Below, piece by piece: positions 10,038 through 21,500 of a stretch of DNA of 64,000 bases. The notes below the pieces were generated by a model. That model saw only the letters and a program-made list of their open reading frames with translations, did not search any database and was not told the DNA's origin. The stretch lies in the NCBI GenBank assembly GCA_004431415.1, contig QPMI01000494.1, forward strand, positions 310,001 to 374,000, read 5' to 3'. This DNA comes from Cyanophora paradoxa (Eukaryota > Glaucocystophyceae > Cyanophorales > Cyanophoraceae). The translations under genes were made by a program, and so were the position numbers. Numbering within the stretch: position 1 is the first letter of the stretch; every line of letters begins with the position of its first letter.

Positions 10038-12549
10038 ATGGGCTGCGGCGCCAGCAGCGTTTGCGGGGGCGGGGGAACAGCCCCCCGGTCGCCGGAAGAG
10101 GCGGATAACGATCGAGCTGCAGCTGCCATCAGCAACAGCGGCACACGTGATGGCTCAGTTGCGGGGATCGGTGGTCCGGATCACGCGGTGTCCGCTGAAG
10201 AAGCCGCGAGCGCTGCCAAAGTCGCCGACGCAGCTGCAGCTGCAGTAGAGCAGCGCCCGAGCGGGCTCTACGGCATGTGCGGGCCCGAGGAGCTGATGGT
10301 GATCACGCGGGTCGAGTTCGTGCAGACCGCTGCGCAGCTTGCGGGCCTGCTGCGATCAGAGCGTGTGCGCGCGGCTGCGAGCAAAGATCCAGAGAAGGAA
10401 GTGCCGCCGATGCTGCCGGCGGTCGACGACCTGGCGCGGAGAGGGAACGCAGAGCAAGCGCTGCGGGAGCTCTGCCACGAAGGCGCGTATACGTACACGC
10501 GCGGTCCGGCCCCGAGCCGCGCGACCCGTGCGCAGTTCTACGAGCCTTTACGGACGACGGATCGCTCGCGTTCTCTGCGGACGTTGCGGCCCTCGTCCAC
10601 TCCGGCGACCCCGACCTCTGCCGCGCCGTGCGCTCCGCCCCGCCCCGCCCCGCGGCCGCCCCGCCCCGCGCCTCAGGCGCCGCCCGCCCGCGATCGAGCC
10701 GCGCCTCCGCCGCAGCTCGTGGACGCGCTCCTGCGGAAGGCGAGCAAGGCGATGCTGGCCGACCACGCCGTCCTCTCCGCGCTCGCCTACGTCGCGGGGC
10801 ACCTTCCCCCGGACACGCTCACCGCCTCCGACTGGGCCGCCGTCCTCAAATTCGCATCCGAGCAGGCGAGCGGCCGCGCCGCGCCGCGCCGCCCGCCGGC
10901 GCCACCTGAAGGGGCGCGAACGCGCAGGTTGAGCTGCTGAGCGTGGAGGGGCTGGAGCTGGGCCCGAGCGACGCGGAGGCGCAGGTCGCCCTCGAGCTCA
11001 CCGCCGCCGTGCTCGCCGCCTACGAGGCCGCCTCCAGCGCCGCCTCCAGCGCCCCAGCCCCCGCCGCCCCCGCCCGGCCGCCGCTGCCGCCGCCCCCGCC
11101 TCCACCCCCGCCGACCCCGCCGCTACGGTGGCGGAGGTCGGCGACGGCGCCTCTGCCGCCTCGCCGCCCGCCCCCGACACCGCCTCCACCGCACCGGCCC
11201 CCAAGGTCCGATATCACCCCTTCCCCCCCCCCCCCCCCCCCACCCCCCCCCGCCCCCGCCCCGCCCCGCCTCGTCCCCCCCTTCCCGCCCCCCCTTCACC
11301 CCCCCCCCCCCAACCACCGTTCCCCATTCCTCTCTTATTCTTGCCTCCTTCGAACTTCGCCCCCCCCTCCCTTCAATGACTCCCTGGGACCCACTCCCCC
11401 CCCCCCTCCCCACCCCCCCTCCCCCCCCGACCTCCCGAACCCTCCTCCTCCCCCCTTTTACCCTTGGTCGCCTTCCCCTCGTCACTCCCCTCCTCTTCCC
11501 CCGCCCCCCTGTACCCCCCTGCCCCCCCGCGCCGCGCGCCCTCTTCTCTCTTCCTGAAACTGGCGGTGCGCAGGGAAGCGGCTGGATGTCGACGAGAGGC
11601 GCATTGCGGCGCTGAGCGAGAAGCTGAAGCGGCTGGAGGGCCGCGCGAGGGCAAAGGGGTGGTGGCGGGCGGAGGCTGCGGCGGTGGTGGCGGGGCAGGC
11701 GCTTGCGAGCGTCCGCAGCGGCGGCGAGCGCTTCGGGGACGTCGTCCGCCGGTGCAAGGCGGCCGGTCCGACCCGTCGAGCCTCCCGCACCGTTGCCCCG
11801 CCTCAGCTTCGGCCTCGCAGGTCGGATTCTGAAGAAGCTCTACGCGGCGAGCAAGGTCATCATGGAGGGCGTCTCCTCCATGGGCGCCACGACCGTCATC
11901 GACCTCGTCTTCTGGGCCAAGGCGCGCCGCAGCCGAACCGGGGACCCTGCCGGGCTCGTCGTGGCTAGCGCTGACTGGCGGTCCGGACCGCAGGACATCA
12001 TGAGCGACGAGAAGGGGGGCATACTGGAGGCGGCGCGGGAGATGTGGAACGACGCGCGCATCGTCGTCGGCAAGGGCGCGCATCTGCAGGGCCAGAACGT
12101 CGACCCCTGGTCCGATCCGCCCTCGGTCTTGAACTCGACGAGGGTGCCGAGCTGACGGGCGGGGGCGGCGGCAGGTACGCGCGGGCGCGGCTGCTGGGGT
12201 CGCTGGCGGCGGGCGGGCAGCTGGAGGAGCTGGAGGCTCTGCTGCGGGACGGCGGTGGGGAGGGGCTCGCGGACTGCGCCTCCAGCCGCCAGCTCGCCCT
12301 CGTCCTCGCCTCCGCCCTCGTCCGCGTGCGCGCCCTCCACCCGGCCCCGGCGGACCCCGCACCCGTGGCTGCGTCCGTAACCGAGCTCTGCCGGGGCCCG
12401 GGGCAGGTGGCGGAGGGGCCGAGCCCCACCCAGGCGGCGGCGGCGGCAGGGCTGCTCGAGCGTCTCGCCAGGAAGGCGGGGGAGCTGGGCGGGGCGGACG
12501 CGGCGGAGATCGCGGCGGGGGCGCTCGCGCACGTGGCGCGGCTCGACGA

Positions 12550-12585
<36 letters not shown>

Positions 12586-15500
12586 GGCGCGGACGGCGCT
12601 CCAGCGCTTGGCGGAGTACGCCAAGCGGGAGGGGGCGAAGCTCCGGCGGCGGCGCAGGCGGCGGCCTCGGTCAGCGTGGCGGTCGGCTGCCTCGCCGGCT
12701 TCCGGCACGGGGCGGCGCGCGTCATGGAGAACGGCGTCGGGCTCGTGGAGGATGTGGCCGAGCTCGTCGCCGACGTGCCCGGCCTCGAAGGGGCGGCCGG
12801 CGTGGCCGGCGACCTCGCGGCGGCGGCGCGGCGCGCGAAGGATGGCCGCTTCGTGCAGCGCGCCCTCTCCGCCCTCGCCGCCCCCGAGCGGCTCCTGCAG
12901 CTCGCGTCCGCGCCCTCGCCCGCCGCGCCCTCGGGCCCAGCTCGGACGGCGAGGTCGGCGCCCCCGGGCAAGCTCAAGAAGGCGCCGCCCCTGCGCCCGA
13001 CGCCGATGCGGGCCAGGGTGAGGAACGGCTACCTGGGGCGCGTGCTCCAGAAATACAAAGAGGCGGTGCGCCCACAGTCGTCGACCGCCGGCACAGCCTC
13101 AACCTGCTGAGGGGCGCCGGACGCGGGGCGCGCGGGGCGGGGCAGGTGGAGGCTGCGGGGCAGGTGGTGAAGCGGGCGCACGTCCACGGGCGGGAGCAGG
13201 ACCTGGCGGACCCCGGAGTCCGCCTGCTGCTCTCCGACCTTGCCGTCGATCTCTGGTGCGCCGCCCGCCGCCCCGGCCGCCCGCCCGTCGTCCGCCCCGC
13301 CCGCTGAGCTCGGCTTGGCCGCAGCGGCTCGGCGCCTTTCCGCCGCTGCCCGGAGCTGGTGTGCGCGAGCAGGGCGTTCGTCTTCGTTGCAAGCCCCGTG
13401 ACGGCGCGGGAGGTGACATGCCTCAAGGCCCTCGACGAGGGTGCGCGGGGGCGACCCGCTCGTTTCTAGACTCGCTATTCAATTTTCTGATTTCGCCCGC
13501 GCGAGCTTCGCCTCATGGCGCCCGGGCCGCAGCGATTGAGACGGGACAAGAGGTCTTCCAGTTCTACCTGAACGGGGCGGAGAGCGTCCTCCAGGCGATG
13601 CCCGTCGGCGTCGACATGCGCCTCAGCCGCTTCGACCGCGTGCGGGCGGTCCCTCTCTGCCCTTTGACGCGAGCCGACCGAGCCCCCGCAGTGGCAGCTG
13701 GACGTGGAGGCGCTGCGGAAGGCGGACGTGTACGCCGCTGCCCGGTCGAACAAGAAGGACCCTCTGGACGTGCTTGCGAGCGGCGTGCAGAAGACGTGCC
13801 GCTTCCCCCGAGAGTACGGCAAGCCGGCGGCTGGACAGAAGCAGCTGACGACGCGCTGGTTCGGCGGGGCTGGGGGCTCGAGCTCCGGGCAGCAGCCGTG
13901 GCCGTCTGCTCCCAAGTGGGTTGTCGAGGAGTCCCTGACGGCCGAGTCCGACATTCATGCCCGCGTTTTCTTCGCTCACGCCTTGAATCCGAAGGACAGG
14001 GAGATCGTTCAAACGTTCTCCACTTCATTGCAAAGCATCGCGTCTTGCTGGTGCGCCCGTTGATGATGGATCGATCGCATGCACGCGTGAACGTCCGCGC
14101 TGCTTATCATGACGCGGCTCTGCAGGTCAGAGGCCGAGCATTGGGAGAAGGGCGAGCGCTGGGTCGACTTGGGTACGTCTTCCTTGGGGGCAGGTGTCGC
14201 GCATCGCTAACGTGGAATCCTCACCCCTGTCGCAGTGGCGCGCGCCATCCGCAACTGCACGCATTTCGTCTTCATTGTGTCACCCGCCATCGACGGCTCG
14301 CAGGTCAGTGGCCCTTAATCGATTATTCATATTAATATTGAATATCTTGATGACGTGAGCTCGCGGCTTGGCAGCATATCCAGGAGGAAGTGGCGTACGC
14401 GTGCAGCCAGGACTGCGCTCTGGTCGCCCTGTACCTCAAGCAGCAGGGGAAGGCCGTCAGGAGCTCGTGGGTGGAGGAGCGCCTGGAACGCGCCGCGCCC
14501 GGCCGCGTGCACAAAATCGATGCCGCCATCGACGTCGACCCAATAGACGCGGCACTCAAGCTTGCGAACGCTGTGAAAATTCGAACCCAAGCGATCGCGG
14601 CTCGCTCGACCGCAGCCACAGCCACATACGCAGGCGCAACCGCAGCAGGGCAGCGGGCGAGGGCCCAGGCCGGCCAGATCCAGCCAGTGCGTTGTTCCCC
14701 GACCGGCCATCCCTTGTATTTGACCCTGATCGAGCCTCGGAGGCTCGGAGAGCTGATGCGGGCGCCCAGGCAACTGCACTCGGGTGGACGGAGGCGGATG
14801 TCGAGTACTGGATCCGATCGCACGAGCCCCTCGCGCAGTGCGCCGCCTGCAGCCAGCGCCGGCCACAAATATGTATAATATATACAGTTTAACGCCGTCC
14901 GACGGTCTGTTTTTGAAGCAGATTCGCGAAGCGATTCTCCGTCTTGAAAGGAAGGGGCCTCCTCTCACTCACCGACTCGGCCCTGAAGCAGCTCGGCATC
15001 AACCATGTTGCTACGCGTAAGCGATTCCTGCTCGAGATTGCGGCCTTGTCCAAGGCCGCACTGGAGAAGTGCGACAGGAAGGTGCTCAGAAGCTTTGATC
15101 GTACAGGCGCGGCGATCTATATTATCTGACATGCTCCGTGAATTGCCTGGTCCAGCTGGAACCGCTGTGTTGGACCGAAGAGGACGTCGTGGCCTGGGTC
15201 CGCTTGCAGGGTCCCCTCGCAAAGTGCGCACCCCTGTTTTCTCGGATGCTCCACTCTCCGCTGTTGATTGGCGGGATTTACAGATTTGCCGAACTGTTCA
15301 CGTTCACCGGGGGCCCAGGACTGCTCTCACTTTCCGATGTGGATCTCGAGCGCATGGGCGTGGACAACTTCCCGGCGCGGCAGCGTCTCCTCGAAAAGAT
15401 AGCCGAGCTTGAAGCGAATGCAATCGCACAGTCACTCCACAAGAATGCCAAGCCCGAGACTGACACAGCCGCGGAGTCACGAGTTGTCGAGTTGGTGCGC

Positions 15501-18500
15501 TGGCCCTGCCGTGGCCGTTTAATGCGAGTATTCACCGACATGCACGCCGGCAGGCTCCGGCGCCATCTCCTGCCGAGGTCGATGGCATCAGAGCATCAAT
15601 TAAAAAAGTACGCTTGATCATGATGGATTAATTGAATTTGGATGATTTAGATGCTCTTCAATAAAATTCATGCAATGGATCCGGACAGTTTGCGGCGGAG
15701 GTGGCCGACGAGCTCCGCCAGGACCAGGACCTTGCGCTCTACGTCCCGCCCCGCGCCACTCCGGACCCGAAGCTGCCGTTCAAGGTGGCCCCCGGCCCAA
15801 GTTCCCGGCTCTAAACCTAGGTCTCATGTGTGCACGCGGCGTGATGGTGACTCCACAGCATCATGTGGATCTTCACGAAAAGGCTGTGACGTTCCTTAAG
15901 GCGCTGCGGCCCGGCGCCAATGTCGGCGAAGATGCCGCAGCGAAGCCGAAGTCAAAGCGCGTTCTGTTATTGTTGGGTGGCGCAGGCACATCGAAGAGCA
16001 CATTTGTGCGCTTCTTGGAGCGCGACGTCTGCGAACAATGGGCGGAGTCAGAAGACACAGCAGGCCCACAGCTGCCTGTCGTGGTGCTTGTTTCGCTGCC
16101 GCAGCTCGCCGGCATGGCGGGCGGTGTGCCCAAAGGATCCGGACTGCGGCAGCACGTGGCGGCCAAACTTGGTGTCGCAGAGAAGGCGCTTCCAGCTCTC
16201 CGAGACAGGTATGCATCTCGTTTATGTTAACGGTAGCGGCCGTTTCGTTGACGTGTACGTCAGCATCGGGCTCGTGCTGCTTCTTGATGGATATGACGAG
16301 ATGGGCGTGACGGACGGCATGAACCTGTGGCAGGAGAACGGCGTTTCAGACTGGGCGAGCGGCGCACTTCTCACCTGCCGAACGGAGTTTCTCGCGTCGC
16401 TTCCCGTTGACAAGCCGCACGAGGTGCTTTCTCTTTCCTCTACGATGTTCCGCTTTTCTGAGTGCTATCTGATCATGAGTCTGTCAATACTCTTGATACT
16501 CTCGGGCTATCTGAGTCGCGCCTGGCAGGCCTCTTTCGCACCTGCCGAGAAGGATGGTGAAGCCGATCGCGACGATTCGGCTCTGGTGCAGCTGCACACG
16601 GTCCCCTTCACAAACGACCAGGTGTGCCGGGCGGCGCGGAATTCTACATGCAAACGCAACGATACAGAGTTAGAACCGCTTCTGCGCAGCGGGACAAGTA
16701 CCTGCAGCACTACGTCGAGCGCCACGAGAACGACGAGGCGGCATGGACCTTCGAGCAGTACCAGGTAGCCTTTGCAAAGACGCCGGGCCTGGCTGCCTTT
16801 GCGGAAAACCCTTTCTCCCTGTCGATGGCCGCCCGCGTCCTGCCCACAAAGTCCGTCCTTTGTGCGTCCAACTAAAAGATTCCACACTGACATGTACACG
16901 TGTTGCGTACAGGACGGCAACCGGAGGACGGCTCGGCATGCGGGGCCTTTACCGGCTGTTCTTGCGGGACTGGCTGAGGCGGGAGCTGTATCGGGGCGGC
17001 ACCGAAATCCCGCGGGATGCCACAGGTGCGGTGCTCAAGCCTGCATGTTGCTAGCACTTGCAGAATAGCAAACAGTTGCAATCGGCCGCATGCACAGTCC
17101 AAGAACGAGTGGAGGATGACTTTGTCAAGGAGGGGACAGGGTTGTGCACGCGACTTGCATGTCTTCTTTTCCGCGTGCGCTCGACTTTGGCTTCTCGCAA
17201 TCAGTCGAGCACTGGAATTCCATAAACGTTAAATGCGCAGATGTCAGCCAGCCAAGCAATGATCCCGGACCCACGGGTCCAGAGGCAGCAGAAGACGGGT
17301 GCTGAAGTGAACTCGAAGCCCGTAGCTGCTCCCCCCCCAAGCCCAGAGCAGGGCGCTCTCTGCGCGCTGCTGGGCGACCGTGCATTGCTTCTCGTGCGCA
17401 ACAGCTGTCCGTTGCGGCAGTGGAGGCAGGGCGGCTCGCTTGGCTTCGCGTTTGTGCACAAGACGCTGCAGGAGTTTCTGTCCGCGGAGGCACTCCTTGA
17501 CTCGGTGCGTGAAGCAAAGGGGGCAGCAGGGACCTATAGAGAGAGAACGCCGACGGCAGGCCCTGAGGGTGGAGGGCTGTTGTGCAGATAGTCGATTGAG
17601 TTATAATTAGGGCTGTACTGATCGTGACAACTGTCTGTGCACAGTTGTCGAGCAAGGCTACTCCGAGTAATTATAACGGCATCGACATCACATTGCACAC
17701 ACGGTATGCCATTCAATTGCTTGATTGAGCGTCCGATGGACAAGCTTACAGTGACATCGACAACACGCAGGAGCATTGTGGGGGATACGACGCTTGTCCG
17801 ATTTCTGGCGGAGGCTGTCCAGCACGAGCCCCAGGCCATCGTTGCGGACGCTCTCGTGCGGATCATCGAATTGAGTCGGCCGCGGGATTCTTCTGGGAAG
17901 GCAATCGAGAATGAAGCACCAGAGGTAGCCCCGGAGGTTGTTGCAGCGGCGAACGCAGCGACCATCCTCGTCGCTGGTGCGTGCAATTGTTTCATTGATA
18001 GTTCGTGAGTGTGTGCCCTGCCGAGTGAGGTTCTTGCGATGGCCCCTGCAGGCCACTACTCGCTGGCGGGCCGCAACTTGCGGGGTGTGCGTATACCAAG
18101 AGCCAATCTGTGGCGACTGGAAGCAGCAGGTGCAGATCTTCAAGAGGCGGATCTGCGACACTGTGCCGTAAACGAGGCATGCCTGTCGAGTGTGGATCTG
18201 AGAGGTGCACGCATGGACAACTGCTTTGTGATGCAGCATCCGGCATTGCTGCATAAGAGCGCCGTTCGCGCCGTTGCCTGGACACCGGTGCGTGCAGATA
18301 TCCCGCTGCAGCGGTATTGGTGTGCAAGGGAGGTGCAGCAGGGTGGGGTAATCATAGGACAAGCGAGTCTCAGGGTTGTGGGGTCGCTGACAGAAGCACG
18401 GGTGTGCGGCCTGCAGGACAGGAAGTGGATCGTCTCGGGGAGCGATGACAACCTGGTGCGGGTGTGGGACGCAGAGACAGGGACAGAGCTGAGGAAGTTG

Positions 18501-21500
18501 GAAGGCCACAAGGACAACATCATCTCAGTGGCTGTACATGTCTCCACAGTGCGTGAGGGAGGGGCGGGGGTGAGATGTGGTGGAGGACATGCATCTGGGC
18601 GTGCGAAGCTTAAGGCGATGGGTCTGGCCCTGGGCCGTGATAGCAAGCAGTCCCGACACCTAAAGAGTCGCAATCGAGCACGAGCATGGTTTGGGGCCGT
18701 GAAGGCACTGACAGAAGCACGGGGGTGCGGCCCGCAGGATGGGAAGTGGATCGTCTCAGGGAGCAATGACAAGTCGTTGCAGGTGTGGGACACTGAGACA
18801 TGAATCGTCTCGGGGAGCAATGACAAGTCGGTGCAGGTGTGGGACGCTGAGACAGGGGCGGGTCTGCGGAAGCTGCAAGGCCACACAGGCTGGGTAACGT
18901 CCGTGGTGGTTTCAGCGGTGCGCAAGCCCTGAAAGGAAGGGTGGTGACACAGGCCTAGGGGCCCGAATGATGTGGCCCAGTGGGATGGGACTGCATGCCC
19001 GGTGGGGTCCGGTTTGTGCACATTTTAGAGCCACAAGTTTTCTGATGAGGGCGCGGGGCACGGCTTGCAGGACGGAAAGCGGATCATCTCGGGGAGCAGT
19101 GACAAGTCGGTGCGCGTGTGGGAGATGGAGACAGGGGCGGAGATGCGGAAGCTGGAAGGCCACACGCGTAATGTCAACTCGGTGGCGGTTTCGAAGGTGC
19201 GCATGGGAAGGGCTGCAGCGGGGCATCCCAGAAGATGGGCAGTAGGGCCTGCAAAGGCGATGAGGCCGGCGTGGGGCTGGGATAGCTGGTGGAGCGCCTC
19301 CATCTAGACTAGATGGATTTCACGGTCTAGAGAGAGCGAGCTCAAGTTTTGGGGCTGTGGGGTCGCTGACAGAGAGCGGGGGCTTGGCTCGCAGGACGGG
19401 AAGCGGATTGTCTCGGGGAGCGACGACAAGTCGGTGCGGGTGTGGGACATGGAGACAGGGGCGGAGCTGCGGAAGCTTGAAGGCCATACGGGCTGTGTAC
19501 ACTCGGTCACGGTGTCGGAGGTGCGCAAGGGAAAGTTGGGGGCGGGGCGGCTTGGAAGACGAGCTCCAGGTCTTGTCAATAGATGGGAGCGGTGCGGCTT
19601 TTGATTGGTGTGATGCCCAAATAGCAGGCTGAATGGTTCTGGCAACGCTAAGTGGGGTCCAGGGTAGTCACACTGAGTGAGGTTTAGAGGAGCTGTCCAG
19701 TAATGCGGGCGCGGGGCGCGGCTTACAGCTGTTGAGCTGCAGGACGGGAAGAAAATCATCTCCGGGAGTTCTATCTACGACGGGTTCCGAGGAGACAACA
19801 CGCTGCGGATGTGGGATGCGGAGACAGGGGTGGAGCTGCTGCAGCTGCAGGGCCACACGGGCTCTGTCAGCTCTGTGGCAGTGTCAGCGGTGCGTGATCA
19901 TGAGCTTGAGAGAGGCCCGGGGGGGGGGGGAGGGGGGGGGAGGGGGGGGAGGGGGGGGGAGGGGGGGAGGGGGGGGAGCGGTGGCCTGGCCATGGCCTGG
20001 AGGACGTGCAGCGGCACCATCGGATTGCCAAGAGGATGGAGTTGGCATGGAGCTGTGATAGTTGTAGCAGAGGAGTTTCAATTCGGTGATGCAGAGAGGG
20101 TCTAGGGCGAGCATGATCTAGCTATACATTATAGGACACATATAGGGCCGTGCACATGAGGACACTGACAGGGGCACGGGGGCATTATGCACAGGATGGG
20201 AAGCGGATCATCTCGGGGAGCACGGACAAGTCGGTGCGGGTGTGGGATGCGGAGACGGGGGTAGAGCTGCGGCAGCTGCAGGGCCACAAAGACTCGGTCA
20301 ACTCGGTGGCACTTTCAATGGTGCGCAAGGGAGGGGCGGGAGCGGGGCGGCCCAGAGGACGTGCATGAGCCGCTGAACAGGGTGGACTTGCAAAAGGGGA
20401 TGAAATTAATATTGGCTTGGGCTGCAATAGATGTAGCAGAGCTGTGAGCAGTTTCTGCAATGTCGGCACCAGGATGCCTGATGGGCCTGGGGTTCAAGGG
20501 CGAGCAAGTCTCAGGGTTGTGCACATGCACATGAGGACGCTGACCGGGGTGCGGGGGCATGACACACAGGACGGGAAGTGGATCATCTCGGGGAGCAACG
20601 ACAAGTCGGTGCAGGTGTGGGACATGGAGACAGGGGCGGAGCTGCGGCAGCTGCAGGGCCACAGAGACTTGGTCAACTCGGTGGCACTTTCAGCGGTGCG
20701 CGAGGGACGGGCGGGGGCAGGGTGGCCCGGAGGACGTACATGTTCATGTGCAGGGGACTTACAAAGGGGATGAAATTGGCTTGGGCTGCAATAGAGTCTG
20801 GGAGAACGAGATTTGGGGCTGTGCACTTGAGGGCGCTGACGAGGGCATGGCGGCATGACGCATGCGCACAGGACGGGAAGCGGATCGCCTCAGGGAGCAC
20901 GGACAACTCAGTGCGGGTGTGGGATGCGGAGACAGGGGCGGAGCTGCTACAGCTGCAAGGCCACATCTTCTGGGTCTCCTCGGTGGCAATTTCAGCGGTG
21001 CGCAAGAGCGGGGGGTGCGGGGAAAAGGGAGAAGGGGAAAGGGAGGGGAAGGGGGGGAGGGAGGTAAGGGGCCGGGGGGGGGGGGGGGGGGGAGGGAGGT
21101 AAGGGCCGGGGGGGAGGGAGGTAAGGGGCCCGGGGGGGGGGGGGGGGGGGGGCATGAGCCAAGCCGGCTCGAGCCGGACTTAGGCACCGGCAGCTCGAGC
21201 CAAGGCCAGCCGAGACGCTCGAGGGGAACAGCAAGACAGCAAGGCCTGCTCAAGCTGGGTGGGGCATTGTAAGGGGCGAGCCGGCTTGAGATGCTGTCTA
21301 GCGCGGATATTAATTTAGATTTATTATGAATATATCGAATTATATACGACCGGGACTAAGTACCCCCCTCCTTGAGCCTGCTGGCAATTCGGGCTCAAGC
21401 TAAGCCCCACCCCTTTCGATATCTCACAATACAGCGCTAGCAGTGCATATTAAGGCGATAAAGTTGGCAGGGGGCTGCTAGCATGTGCTGCAACTAGCGT

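Noticed and set aside
11373-12977. A 534-codon minus-strand frame opposite gene B
   Set aside because: Composition is a mirror of the GC-rich sense exons; the plus strand shows conserved blocks shared with gene C, so the minus frame is a shadow.
18009-18803. Reading the first WD40 region as one unspliced 264-codon gene
   Set aside because: It includes intron sequence between two repeats; the acceptor/donor pattern and phase-0 periodicity of all 14 units show that the gap is an intron.
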